Source of the DNA: a virus | Strand: one strand, 5' to 3' | Length of the DNA stretch: 55,087 nt | Virus record (IMG/VR): IMGVR_UViG_3300046535_000965 | Coordinates: 1-55,087 of that record | In this document: in pieces, positions 14,583-22,934 of the stretch | Layout: every line of letters begins with the position of its first letter | How positions within the stretch are numbered: the first letter of the stretch is position 1 | Translations under genes and position numbers: made by a program | The notes under the pieces: generated by a model | Told to the model about the DNA's origin: nothing | Seen by the model: the letters and a program-made list of their open reading frames with translations, nothing else | Databases searched by the model: none

Positions 14583-15001
14583 TGGCGCCCAAATATAGAG
14601 TCTGGATCTCAAAGCAGTACCCAACTTGGCAATCGGCCCTCGGTAAGTGTCGTGAAGCTGTGTTGGCCATGGTGAAGGCATTCCCTGAACTGCGGAAGAC
14701 CAATGGCTTCGTCCACTTCCATGAGTTGAGCAGCGTTGAGCCGCGCGCGCACTGGTGGCTCAAGGACCGGGCCGGTAAAATAGTTGACCCCACGGCCCAT
14801 CAGTTCCCGGAGTACTGCGGGTTTCCGATCCTGCGCTACGAGGAGATTGACGACAGCCATGATGCTCGTAAGTTCGAGCAGGCGCGTTGCCATAACTGCG
14901 GGGACTATTATTACCTCAATCCTGAAATCAAACTAAAGGGCGTGATGCACAACGAAGATTGCAACCGGGCCTACGTAAACTATTTGAACGGAGTGGATTA
15001 A
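14582..15001 (+). CDS. Hypothetical protein
   Basis: 139 residues, TGATG overlap. It has an N-terminal segment (YRVWISKQYPTWQSALGKC), a HWWLKDRAGKIVDPTAHQFP segment that resembles a family seen in phages and plasmids (the 'H.WL......vDptadQF' pattern), and a C-terminal CHNCGDYYY...NEDC Cys cluster. Function not assigned. Confidence 0.55.
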   Translation: MAPKYRVWISKQYPTWQSALGKCREAVLAMVKAFPELRKTNGFVHFHELSSVEPRAHWWLKDRAGKIVDPTAHQFPEYCGFPILRYEEIDDSHDARKFEQARCHNCGDYYYLNPEIKLKGVMHNEDCNRAYVNYLNGVD

Positions 15002-15237
15002 TGAAAGAAGGGCCTTTCGATATTGATTTCAGCATTCCAAACAGGGTCATTGAGATCCACATGGACGATGGCAGCAAATCTCGCTTCGCAATTCAGTTAT
15101 CTCATGGAGGCTACTGGGGACAAAAATGGGAAGTGCGCGATGGCGTCGATATTAGAACATATCCAATTTGGAAAACTAAGCGGGCCGCCGAAAAAAAACT
15201 TCAAAAATTAATCGACAATGGCGAGGTTCATAAATGA
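15001..15237 (+). CDS. Hypothetical protein
   Basis: 78 residues, TAATG overlap. Beta-rich start (FDIDFSIPNRVIEIHMDDGS) and a basic C-terminus (KRAAEKKLQKLIDNG). Not recognised. Confidence 0.55.
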   Translation: MKEGPFDIDFSIPNRVIEIHMDDGSKSRFAIQLSHGGYWGQKWEVRDGVDIRTYPIWKTKRAAEKKLQKLIDNGEVHK

Positions 15238-15632
15238 GCACAAGAGAATGGACAATCACAATCGGCGATTCTCCAGCAGGATTTGGAGTTGGCTTGAGCG
15301 CAGCCGGGCCTTGGCCGGAAAGGCATGAGTTTAAGGGCATCAAAGTTGTAGAGAAATCCATCTACGATGCCGTGATTAAAGTGCGGGAAGCTGCACTTGA
15401 TTGTATGCAAAATAACGCAAGGGACTTATCCGAAACTCTTGAAGCTAGAAATAAACTCAAAGCCGAGAATGCGGAGTTAAAAGCAAGACTTAATCACCCA
15501 ACAAGTGAGCGCATGGGGCATTTGATTCGTGAGCGGGATGAAGCCCTCGCTGAAGTTGAGCGGCTTCATAGAACAATTGTCCATATGCAAATGGAAATCG
15601 ACAATCGCCTCAAGCCGGGACGTTTGACATGA
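15234..15632 (+). CDS. Hypothetical coiled-coil protein
   Basis: 132 residues, ATGA overlap. A small N-terminal domain (REWTITIGDSPAGFGVGLSA) is followed by a coiled coil from about residue 65 (ARNKLKAENAELKARLNHP, RERDEALAEVERLHR), as in many phage early proteins. Function unknown. Confidence 0.55.
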   Translation: MSTREWTITIGDSPAGFGVGLSAAGPWPERHEFKGIKVVEKSIYDAVIKVREAALDCMQNNARDLSETLEARNKLKAENAELKARLNHPTSERMGHLIRERDEALAEVERLHRTIVHMQMEIDNRLKPGRLT

Positions 15633-15865
15633 CCCCCTTTGGAAGATTGGAAAATAAAATTGATGGGCATAATTGCAGAGGATTTCTGCCAATGGGCCGA
15701 GAATACAATGGCCATCATGCGCATGGAGGGGCCATCAGCGACTGTTACGAATTGGAAAACGGGGCCTTCATTGTTAGCAACGACGAGTATTCGAGCCGCG
15801 TAAATTTCTGCCCTTTCTGTGGGGCCAAAGCTCCGCTGCAAGGCGTGGTTGATAAAGATGGTTAA
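15629..15865 (+). CDS. Small zinc-knuckle protein
   Basis: 78 residues, ATGA overlap. CRGFLPMGREYNGHHAHGG then NFCPFCGAKAP at the end: a C-terminal CxxCG knuckle typical of phage zinc-finger-like proteins. Function unknown. Confidence 0.55.
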   Translation: MTPFGRLENKIDGHNCRGFLPMGREYNGHHAHGGAISDCYELENGAFIVSNDEYSSRVNFCPFCGAKAPLQGVVDKDG

Positions 15866-16175
15866 TAAAACCCCCCGTCAGGTTGATAAAGAGGTTCTCG
15901 ACACCGTCCGCATGAACAACTGTGTGGTGTGCGGCGCGCGGCCCGTTGACGTGTCTCACATCAGGACCCGAGGTTCAGGTGGCCCCGACACCACATGGAA
16001 CTGTGTCGCAAAGTGTCGGCGCTGCCACGTTGAGTGGGGCCAGATCGGTTGGTCCCGCTTCATCGCCAAGTACCCGCCATTCGCCTTCTGGCTGCGTAGG
16101 AACGGTTGGTCTTGGGAAAACGGGCAACTGTGGCACCCAAGGCTCGCAGCGTTCAGGGTCGATCCTGAGACCTAA
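15858..16175 (+). CDS. HNH-type nuclease
   Basis: 105 residues. CVVCGARPVDVSHIRTRGSG, then CRRCHVEWGQIG: a Cys-x-x-Cys pair, the SHI/RTRGSGG segment that holds the catalytic His region, and a CxxCH pair, as in small phage HNH proteins similar to the DUF968/Ref type. It is the last gene of the rightward block. The likely role is nicking or host DNA degradation; recombination is also possible. Confidence 0.7.
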   Translation: MVNKTPRQVDKEVLDTVRMNNCVVCGARPVDVSHIRTRGSGGPDTTWNCVAKCRRCHVEWGQIGWSRFIAKYPPFAFWLRRNGWSWENGQLWHPRLAAFRVDPET

Positions 16176-16239
16176 AGTCCCCACCGGCAATCGCCGAACA
16201 GTTGGGTGACCTACCTTTCCCATTTTACCGTTCTACTGG

Positions 16240-16352
16240 GTTGTCGGCGCGCCTGGCGCCAGGAGCCGACGACCTGGACCTTTAAAATATATTTTAACCG
16301 ATGCGTGGGATATTCGAGATTTACCCTCTGTGGGGGTTAAAATATATTTTAA
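16240..16352. repeat. Convergent junction: stem-loop plus two identical 16-bp palindromes
   Basis: GTTGTCGGC (16240-16248) pairs with GCCGACGAC (16265-16273) around a perfect palindrome CCTGGCGCCAGG (16252-16263). Then TTAAAATATATTTTAA occurs at 16282-16297 and again at 16337-16352, the second overlapping the endolysin stop codon. The GC stem followed by T-poor sequence is not a typical terminator in either direction, although the place between convergent genes suggests one. Confidence 0.6.
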
Positions 16353-16897
16353 ACCAGAGAGCGCAGCCGGTCGGCCCGCGCCAACCAACCATTCAAAAAC
16401 TTCCTCTGTGAGGGCCGCTGTTCCGCCGTGGCTCTGAAACCTGTTTCAGCATAGGTTGTGAAACTATAAATGAATTCCTTCTTCGGCATGGCATTCAGGG
16501 CGATGATTGAGCTCGGCCCAATGTGACCGTCCACAACCAGCGCGTTGGCGCCGAGCTTGCGACAGACATTCTGGGCGCACTTTGCTGAAGCGAAGATTCC
16601 GCGCACAACCCCAATGTCGAACATCGCCGTGCTGATAGTAGAATCCACTATCAATTCGCACCCGAGGGGCGCCCAGTACCAGGCCTTGTAAATATCCTGC
16701 ATCTCTGCCGGCGTTAGGTTCTTGATGTCGTCCAACCCCGAAGGCCGCTGTCGCCACTTAGCCAGGGTGGCCAAGGTGATGCCCCACTTGGTTGGGCCGC
16801 CGCGGTCGAGCGGGTCATTGATGAAGCCCCCCTCGTTTTCGAGGGTATAACTCAGGGCGCGTTCGAAGTTTGTGATTTGACCACCGGCTGTATGCAC
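16349..16897 (-). CDS. Endolysin, GH108-type N-acetylmuramidase
   Basis: 182 residues, GTG start. LENEGGFINDPLDRGGPTKWGIT at about 19-41 is the GH108 catalytic signature with Glu in the ENEGG segment, and VVDGHIGPSSIIALNA at about 121-136 is the start of the PG_binding_3-type C-terminal domain. It cuts peptidoglycan glycan strands at lysis. No signal peptide, so it needs a holin, which fits its place after holin- and spanin-like genes. Confidence 0.88.
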   Translation of the reverse strand: MHTAGGQITNFERALSYTLENEGGFINDPLDRGGPTKWGITLATLAKWRQRPSGLDDIKNLTPAEMQDIYKAWYWAPLGCELIVDSTISTAMFDIGVVRGIFASAKCAQNVCRKLGANALVVDGHIGPSSIIALNAMPKKEFIYSFTTYAETGFRATAEQRPSQRKFLNGWLARADRLRSLV

Positions 16898-17226
16898 TTG
16901 CTCCCTGCCAGGTGGCAGAGTTGCTCAAGGGCGATTTGGCTTTTCGTGTAGTCTTCCCGGCTCTGGCAAATGGCTGCCCCGCGCGCGGGTATGTATAGTT
17001 CAGAATTTGGATCCGAAATTGAAGCCTGGGGTTCAAGGTATCGAACGAAGTCCACCTTGTTCATGAAGCGCACGGAGCCCTCACGGTCTACGCAAGCTGA
17101 CCCCATCTCGAGCGTCCCCGTCACTGTGCACGCTTCCTGGTTTGGAATCGTCACCACCGTCTTGCAACTCAGGCTCAACAGCGCCAAGCATACGGTGCAT
17201 ATCCTGAATACAGCGCGCCCTTTCAT
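16852..17226 (-). CDS. Putative o-spanin-like lipoprotein
   Basis: 124 residues from the ATG; an upstream in-frame start is possible. The lipoprotein signal (AVFRICTVCLALLSLSC) predicts an outer-membrane lipid anchor. The first 48 codons overlap, in another frame, the 3' end of the gene at 17081-17506, as in Rz/Rz1 pairs, and the end overlaps the endolysin start by 46 bases. Longer than typical Rz1. Spanin assignment is by position and lipobox. Confidence 0.55.
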   Translation of the reverse strand: MKGRAVFRICTVCLALLSLSCKTVVTIPNQEACTVTGTLEMGSACVDREGSVRFMNKVDFVRYLEPQASISDPNSELYIPARGAAICQSREDYTKSQIALEQLCHLAGSKCIQPVVKSQTSNAP

Positions 17227-17506
17227 CCTGGAACTCCTTTGAAGCCACACCCTTTTCCTCCCCGATGATCTTCAGGCGGACGCTGGATAGGGTGAACATT
17301 TTTCCAGCTGCTTCATTTTTGAACTGAATTTGCTTCAGGTCCAGTTGTTCTTTGGCTGCCGTATGCAGCTCACCGGCATAGCGTCGAATTAACCAGGCTG
17401 CAATCCAACCCTGCGGCCCCCAGCCAAGCCAAGGGTATCGAATAATAAGGCGGCTGGTGGCGATTATGGCAAATGCATTCCAGCCCAGCTCCTTGAACAG
17501 ATCCAT
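17081..17506 (-). CDS. Putative i-spanin-like membrane protein
   Basis: 141 residues. A hydrophobic N-terminus at about residues 9-40 (WNAFAIIATSRLII, WGPQGWIAAWLI) is followed by a helical charged region and a disordered tail. Its 3' end is overlapped in another frame by a lipoprotein gene, the Rz/Rz1 layout. Alternatively a small holin-like protein. Confidence 0.5.
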   Translation of the reverse strand: MDLFKELGWNAFAIIATSRLIIRYPWLGWGPQGWIAAWLIRRYAGELHTAAKEQLDLKQIQFKNEAAGKMFTLSSVRLKIIGEEKGVASKEFQDERARCIQDMHRMLGAVEPELQDGGDDSKPGSVHSDGDARDGVSLRRP

Positions 17507-17955
17507 CAGGCAGGCTTGATGGCGGGCGGTTCAGCGGGCTTCGCCGTGTATTGTTTCCAAATCTGGTGGCCAAAGACCATGATGGCGCTCAACGTGGTTG
17601 CGTGAATCAGGGCGGCCCCCAAAGTCAATCCGCCACCGGCGGGGGTCATCATGGCGATGACGCCGGCAACGAGCGTGAGCCCGGATACAAGGTTCAGCTT
17701 CATCATGCCGCTTGCGTCCTTCAAATACTCACCGGCCCATGGGGTGTAGAGGAACTTCATCAGGAGTTGAACAACCATGCCCGCGATGGCCAGGGCTCCG
17801 GCCCCCTTCATTCCGCCAAGCGAGGTCATTAGTGCGCCAATGAATTCGTCGTTGCTCACCGGCCCGGGATCAGGGGTGATCGCTTCAGCAGCGTTGGCAA
17901 TCGTCCACCAACAACAAAAAACCAGGGTCACATAAATGGCAACCAGGTACTTCAT
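17506..17955 (-). CDS. Holin-like membrane protein with signal sequence
   Basis: 149 residues. An N-terminal signal-like helix (YLVAIYVTLVFCCWWTIANA) with a cleavage-like AxA is followed by three hydrophobic helices at about 40-70, 88-105 and 107-130. The tail is Lys/Pro/Ala-rich. The position before spanin and endolysin genes fits a holin. The signal peptide plus several membrane helices is unusual for small holins. Confidence 0.55.
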   Translation of the reverse strand: MKYLVAIYVTLVFCCWWTIANAAEAITPDPGPVSNDEFIGALMTSLGGMKGAGALAIAGMVVQLLMKFLYTPWAGEYLKDASGMMKLNLVSGLTLVAGVIAMMTPAGGGLTLGAALIHATTLSAIMVFGHQIWKQYTAKPAEPPAIKPA

Positions 17956-17988
17956 CGGGGCCTCCTTGGTAGTTTTAATCCTAGTAAG

Positions 17989-18408
17989 TTATCCTGGGTT
18001 CCGCAAACCCTTGAAGATCCAGGTATTGCCGACCTTGACCACCTCGCCGTTCATCAGGGTGTGGCGGAAGTTACGCAATTCCTTTTCGGATTGTTCAATC
18101 GACTTCTCGACCTTCTGGACTAACTTGTTGATTTCAATGTTCTGTTGGCGAGTGCGTTCGCCCAAGAGTGAGATGGTTTCTCGGTGGGTGACAACGCCGC
18201 GGTTCAAGTCCGTGACCTGTTCTTCTTGCTTCTGAATCGTCTTACGAAGTTCAGATATGGCCTGTTGGAGGTTGTCGTTCTTGAGCCTGGCGATCTCCTT
18301 CTCAGCACTGGACCACCAGTTGATTACGAACTTTGCGGCCCCGGCCACTATGCCTGTGATTGTAAAACAGGCCAGAATAATTTGGATGACCGGAAGCCAG
18401 GTTGCCAA
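17989..18408 (-). CDS. Membrane-anchored coiled-coil protein
   Basis: 139 residues: an N-terminal transmembrane helix at about 5-30 (WLPVIQIILACFTITGIVAG), then a coiled coil from about 35 to 115. Type II membrane topology with a periplasmic coil resembles an i-spanin or a holin-associated protein. It stands at the start of the lysis cassette. Confidence 0.55.
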   Translation of the reverse strand: MATWLPVIQIILACFTITGIVAGAAKFVINWWSSAEKEIARLKNDNLQQAISELRKTIQKQEEQVTDLNRGVVTHRETISLLGERTRQQNIEINKLVQKVEKSIEQSEKELRNFRHTLMNGEVVKVGNTWIFKGLRNPG

Positions 18409-19497
18409 TTATCGCGCTCCTGTACAGATCCAATCAATTTGTTCCTGGTTCACAGATCCAGAAACCAAAGTCGTGTAAATCAATTGGCTTGTGCTGAGGG
18501 TTGTGACTTGCAAAGAATTTGTTAATCCGCCCCAACCGGCTTGTGCGCAAATAGGTCCGTTCCGCCATATGCCGCTCACGAAAGTGCAAGTGTATGTGGC
18601 GCTTCCGGTTCCGCTCGTCGAGCAGTTCCCGTTGATCGTATCCATCCCGGTTAATTCTGTGACGGTGCCATTGGATTGAACCCTGAATCCGGCAATACGC
18701 AAAGGAAAGGTCGAATTTGAAACCACTTCCGTTCGCTGATTGAATGGCGCCAGCTCAAGGCCGGTGGCGTTAGAAGCCCATGTTCCAGGGGTGGCTTCGT
18801 TGGCAAGGAATCTGCCTATTAGTCTGAAGCCCACGCTGGAGCGCCCGGTTGTCGAGTACATGACCGTTTCATCGTTGCCACCAGATATGGAAGTGGTTGA
18901 AACGTTGAAGGCGCCACCGCTTATGTAATCCCCAGTGGTGTTGAACTGGGTCATTGAAACCGCAAGTTCAACGGTGCCAGCGTTGTCTATTCCGTAAACA
19001 TAAAAATACCTGTCGGGCGGCGCCGATCCGGCACCCAAGGCCGTGCCACTTGGAATCACCAAGGTTAGAGAGGCCGTCACGCTGCGGACGTTGTACCCGC
19101 CGGTCGTGACTGTGGAAGAACGAATCGGTATTTTGCAGGCCGCGCTGCCGGTTGAACAAACTGAAGCGCCATCGGATTGGGTCAGCGTGATGGTCAGGGC
19201 GTTGCTGGATACAGAGGTCTTGAATCCCACGTTTGTGAGCGACTGATAAACGCTGACCGCCTGGTTGAACTCGTTATACGCGCTGCCGTCGTCCGAGTAT
19301 TCCATCTTGGAGGAACTGTTATTATACCGGAAGCCGGGCTGATCAGCCGCGGTGCCAATTCTGAACTTCATCGTCTTATTGGCAGCCGAGGGCCTGCCGA
19401 AATCCAGGATGTCAGTTTTGAACTTGGTTGCGCCGGTATCCGCTGCGAAGGCATTCACCGCGAACAATAAGGCCAATAAAAGTTTACATTTACTCAT
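18409..19497 (-). CDS. Secreted adhesin- or fibre-like protein
   Basis: 362 residues with a clear Sec signal (MSKCKLLLALLFAVNAFAAD). The mature part is Ser/Thr/Gly-rich and beta-structured, like a receptor-binding fibre head, with paired Cys (CSTGSAACK; NGNCSTSGTGSATYTC). Placed between tail fibre and lysis genes where receptor-binding proteins usually lie. A signal peptide on a virion protein would be odd. It may instead be made to be exported by the infected cell. Confidence 0.55.
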   Translation of the reverse strand: MSKCKLLLALLFAVNAFAADTGATKFKTDILDFGRPSAANKTMKFRIGTAADQPGFRYNNSSSKMEYSDDGSAYNEFNQAVSVYQSLTNVGFKTSVSSNALTITLTQSDGASVCSTGSAACKIPIRSSTVTTGGYNVRSVTASLTLVIPSGTALGAGSAPPDRYFYVYGIDNAGTVELAVSMTQFNTTGDYISGGAFNVSTTSISGGNDETVMYSTTGRSSVGFRLIGRFLANEATPGTWASNATGLELAPFNQRTEVVSNSTFPLRIAGFRVQSNGTVTELTGMDTINGNCSTSGTGSATYTCTFVSGIWRNGPICAQAGWGGLTNSLQVTTLSTSQLIYTTLVSGSVNQEQIDWICTGAR

Positions 19498-19511
19498 AAA
19501 ACCCCCGATGT

Positions 19512-20453
19512 TTATTGGCTAATTACGCCCACCAATTGTGACGTCTCATGCGCATCAACTACGTTAGAATCGTTGTTACTGAACCGAGTTCCAAAAACCT
19601 GGCAATAATCCGCCGTGATGCTTATGGCCTTATCCCCGCCCGCCGAGAATCCATTAATCAACCCGCCAGAAAAGCCAATGCCGTTCGCGCTGAATATGAA
19701 TCCTGTCGTTGCCGAGCCCTTGTCGTATTGCACGTTCGGATCACATTCTATTCTAATATCAGACACATTGATGTCGATGGGCGTGTCTAGGGTTTCTCCA
19801 CCTGGAGAAGCCACGCGAATAATGTCGCCCGGCACAGCCACAGCAATTGCATCAGCTAATGTGCGATGGGTTGCATATCGGAAGTTGCCGACAATATATT
19901 TAGCCCGGCGCAGGGTGTTGAGTTCCGCGAACTTACCCACCAGCTCACACATAGTGTGGTCAACGTCCGTGATATTGCTTCCATTTGAGACAACCCCGAA
20001 AAGAATTACGTCGCCACTGGTTTTTGCCGGGTAGTTCCCGCCTGAACCTGCAATGGCCACCACGTCGCAGGTTTGAATTGTATCCAAGGCCACGGTGTCA
20101 AATGGTGCCATGGGCCTGGTGATATCAACATCGTTTTCAATTCTGGGTCTGGCGACTATTAAAGACTTCTTATTTGCCAACACGGCGAGGGGTACCGTTT
20201 GACTTGAAAGAAGTTCACCCTGTGTTCCAAGCGCAATCCCATCACTCCACACAATGCCCAAGCCCGAGGAGCTCACATAGTTGAAGCCCTTGAGAACCCC
20301 GCCCGCGTTGTACGGACCAGAGCACTGAACCAGGCCGCGCATCAAACTCGCCGGGTACCCAAACACATTCTCTTGAAAGGTTTCAAAATCCACAGGGTTC
20401 CACTTGTAGCGCCGGTAAAAGTAGAAACGCTTGAGTGAGTACAGCAAGTTCAT
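19512..20453 (-). CDS. Tail fibre / beta-helix receptor-binding protein
   Basis: 313 residues. The N-terminal ~110 residues (FETFQENVFGYPASLMRG, GVLKGFNYVSSSGLGI) look like a baseplate-attachment domain. From about 190 a short-turn repeat pattern (TLADAIAVAVPGDIIRV, NVSDIRIECDPN, ISITADYCQVFGTRF) indicates a right-handed parallel beta-helix as in tailspikes. It directly follows the gp48-like gene, the usual fibre position. Confidence 0.65.
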   Translation of the reverse strand: MNLLYSLKRFYFYRRYKWNPVDFETFQENVFGYPASLMRGLVQCSGPYNAGGVLKGFNYVSSSGLGIVWSDGIALGTQGELLSSQTVPLAVLANKKSLIVARPRIENDVDITRPMAPFDTVALDTIQTCDVVAIAGSGGNYPAKTSGDVILFGVVSNGSNITDVDHTMCELVGKFAELNTLRRAKYIVGNFRYATHRTLADAIAVAVPGDIIRVASPGGETLDTPIDINVSDIRIECDPNVQYDKGSATTGFIFSANGIGFSGGLINGFSAGGDKAISITADYCQVFGTRFSNNDSNVVDAHETSQLVGVISQ

Positions 20454-21170
20454 TTAAGTCTCCCCATCTAATGTGTCCGCCGGGTCCAAGTTGTCAGTTA
20501 TGACATGGGCGGCCCGAGCTGGTTCATATTTTTTCAATTCAGCATCCATCAAATTCCGCTCGTCATCCGTGAGCGTGTAGCCGAAAATGCATACTTCATA
20601 GGTGTAGGCAGTCTCCTGCAGTTCAGCCAAGTAGAAGTCGCTGCTCAATATCGGGTCCGTGTCGTCCGACAGGTCACACAGATCAAGGCCAGGGAAAACA
20701 CCAGGAGTAATGTCCACCAGCCGCGCGCCCGCCAAGTAGGTGTCTATGCCAAGCTGGCTGATTCCGAGCAGCCACACGCCACCGTCGCAACCCCAAGGGC
20801 GGATCTCAACCGTCTTGTCCTGCCCAATGATGGACAGAACCACGGCCTTCATATCGCTGGTTGTAATTCCCGGCCGCAACCTGAAGCGATCCAAAATCTT
20901 GGTGCGCCTTTCAGCCAGTGTGAGGCTGCCGGGCAGGTACCGCCCGAAGGCATAGAGTTCCCAATCGAATATGCGCTCATCGGCAAGCTGCGGATATTGG
21001 TTGTCATACACGCGGGCCATGTTGTCGTAGGCAGTCTTCAAAAGCATGGACTTCGCGCGCACAGAGGCCGTGCTGAATGAACCGGTGGCGGAGCCGTCGA
21101 AATAAACGCCCTCTGGCAACTCACGCTGCCACATGCGGTAAATTTCATCTGTGCTCAAAAACTTGGCCAT
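20454..21170 (-). CDS. Baseplate/tail-wedge protein, Mu gp48-like (DUF2313)
   Basis: 238 residues, TAATG overlap with the baseplate J-like gene. SLTLAERRTKILDRFRLRPG, TSDMKAVVLSIIG and the C-terminal KYEPARAAHV are the usual landmarks of the YmfQ/gp48 family, which links the baseplate to the fibres. It follows gpJ, as in Mu. Confidence 0.75.
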   Translation of the reverse strand: MAKFLSTDEIYRMWQRELPEGVYFDGSATGSFSTASVRAKSMLLKTAYDNMARVYDNQYPQLADERIFDWELYAFGRYLPGSLTLAERRTKILDRFRLRPGITTSDMKAVVLSIIGQDKTVEIRPWGCDGGVWLLGISQLGIDTYLAGARLVDITPGVFPGLDLCDLSDDTDPILSSDFYLAELQETAYTYEVCIFGYTLTDDERNLMDAELKKYEPARAAHVITDNLDPADTLDGET

Positions 21171-22366
21171 TACAGATCCTCAATAATAGTGATGGTCCCC
21201 GGCTCAACCATTTGGTTGGGCAGGATCATCAAGTTCGAGCCCGTTGCGGAAAGGTCCTCAAGCTGCCGGTCCACCAAAATTTGGGCATATTTCCCAACGG
21301 TGTAAGGCGCCGAAGACAATCCAAGGTCAACGACCTCTTCAAGCTCAGAGAGCACGACAAACCCGTTGTCGCCAAACTGCCGGCCACCGGGCGGGGTTTT
21401 GTATATGCCGCGCTTGATCTCGCGCTGCACGAGTTCCCCCTGTGTAAGCCCGAAGGCTTCGAGCACAGTATTCTGATCCCCGTTGGCGAATCGCACATGG
21501 GCGTTAACGTCCATCGTAAGAACCTGCGGCCCAAGGACGGTCACGCAATCGGTGGCCACGGCCTTTGTGTCCACATATTCTTGAACCGTCTCTACCAGCA
21601 CATCCGAAGGAACACGCACCACGGGAATACCGTTGTCCAAGGCGCCATCAATGTCCGTGGTCCCGGCGCTAATTACGATGCCGAGAGTTCCGAGCCCTGC
21701 GATATAGCGGATCACGTTGGCTTCAACCACGCTTGGGTCGGCTTCTTGAGCGAACCGTTTGTAGTCAGCCACGGTGCCTCCGGCAGGAGGTTGGCGAACA
21801 AAATCAAGCACAGCCTGGGCGGCTTCTGCTGTGGACTCAATGTCCCTTCCATCAGCGAGCGGCCCCACGGTTACGGCGCCAGAATTCAATCCACTCGGGG
21901 GCGATGAAATCGTCAGTGGCGCCCCGGTTAAAAGGTTCTGCACCTGCCCGGTTCCAACTGACTGCACTGGCACCACGCCGGTTGCTGCGTCGAGAGTCAC
22001 TTCTTCCGTGCTCTGATATGTATTCCCATTTGGCAAATAGATGAATTCGGTGGCCGATGGAATGACGGTCCCCATGGTCCCAGTGACTCCGGCGTTCCCA
22101 TGTGAAGGAGTGGCTGGGTTGAAGTCCCTGTCCAGATACCAATTCAAATGTTTTTGCATGGCCTCACGGCGCGCGGACTGCGGAAAGGCGTCGTCTGCAA
22201 TCTTGCGCTGATCGCCGTACACGCCTGAAAGAACGCCGCCCTGAACCTGCGCGCGAATCCACCAATCTGAATCGGTCTTCGATGTGTCCACCTCGGGCTT
22301 GAAGCTCTTGAGGTTGGTGAGATATTCTGTGGCGAGTAAGCCTGGTGATGGATAAATCAATGACAT
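21170..22366 (-). CDS. Baseplate J-like protein (Mu gp47-like)
   Basis: 398 residues. Large wedge protein: long N-terminal region with QARREAMQKHLNWYLDRD-like helices, then beta-rich domains, PPAGGTVADYKRFAQEADPS at about 198-217 (the strongly conserved gpJ block), and TVQEYVDTKAVATDCVTVLG. It forms the outer baseplate wedge. Position between gp46-like and gp48-like genes supports it. Confidence 0.88.
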   Translation of the reverse strand: MSLIYPSPGLLATEYLTNLKSFKPEVDTSKTDSDWWIRAQVQGGVLSGVYGDQRKIADDAFPQSARREAMQKHLNWYLDRDFNPATPSHGNAGVTGTMGTVIPSATEFIYLPNGNTYQSTEEVTLDAATGVVPVQSVGTGQVQNLLTGAPLTISSPPSGLNSGAVTVGPLADGRDIESTAEAAQAVLDFVRQPPAGGTVADYKRFAQEADPSVVEANVIRYIAGLGTLGIVISAGTTDIDGALDNGIPVVRVPSDVLVETVQEYVDTKAVATDCVTVLGPQVLTMDVNAHVRFANGDQNTVLEAFGLTQGELVQREIKRGIYKTPPGGRQFGDNGFVVLSELEEVVDLGLSSAPYTVGKYAQILVDRQLEDLSATGSNLMILPNQMVEPGTITIIEDL

Positions 22367-22734
22367 TAAAAGATCCCCTTGAACGTAGTTTGCTCAACTT
22401 GCCCCGATGCGTCCACAATCACTGTGTCCATAGCTGCGCCGTTGCGCGTGTTCTCCGTCACGTTGGCCGTGACCTGTTGAGCCCGCCCATCGTCTACCAA
22501 TGGCTGGAGGGCCTTGATCGCCACACCCTCAAGGCGCTGGTTGCCGTTCTCAGACGGGCGCTTGGCTATGGTGTAGAAATCACTGCCATAATTCTTATCG
22601 GGCGCGTACATCCATTTGGTGCGCTTGATCTTCATTCGGAAATAGGCCGGGACCTGTAGGCTATTGGTCTGCTCCGGCGCCCCGCTGTCCATAACGTAAT
22701 CACCAATTGTTGGGTCCATTTGCCAAGTCTGCAT
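22366..22734 (-). CDS. Baseplate wedge protein, Mu gp46/gpW-like
   Basis: 122 residues from the internal ATG, after the preceding stop. DPTIGDYVMDSGAP at the start is the 'd...gDlvl..G' motif of gp46/GPW_gp25-type proteins, and it continues with RLEGVAIKALQPLVDDGRAQ. A small wedge subunit that bridges to gpJ. Confidence 0.75.
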   Translation of the reverse strand: MQTWQMDPTIGDYVMDSGAPEQTNSLQVPAYFRMKIKRTKWMYAPDKNYGSDFYTIAKRPSENGNQRLEGVAIKALQPLVDDGRAQQVTANVTENTRNGAAMDTVIVDASGQVEQTTFKGIF

Positions 22735-22736
22735 AA

Positions 22737-22934
22737 TTACTCCACGTCCGTGCTGGTGTTTGAGCCGCCCTGTGCATCCGAAGTGGTGATGACCATGGCT
22801 GCCTTTATGTGGTCGATGATGCCTTTGCAAAATGCCTCAAGGACATCAGTGCGTAAATAAACTGGGTCGGCGTCAGTAATTGCTGCCAGGTTCGCTTTGA
22901 TCAAGGCAGCCATGGCAGACTTATCCATTGCCAT
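22737..22934 (-). CDS. Small baseplate-region helical protein
   Basis: 65 residues, one transcription unit between the spike and gp46-like genes. Predicted helices (AMAALIKANLAAITDA; VLEAFCKGIIDHIKAAMVI) and a Ser/Thr/Gly-rich tail. Small genes at this place occur in other Mu-like myophages. Function unknown. Confidence 0.55.
   Translation of the reverse strand: MAMDKSAMAALIKANLAAITDADPVYLRTDVLEAFCKGIIDHIKAAMVITTSDAQGGSNTSTDVE

Noticed and set aside
16246-16253. GGCGCGCC (AscI-type) palindrome in the convergent junction
   Set aside because: Part of the larger stem-loop; an 8-mer alone carries no meaning.
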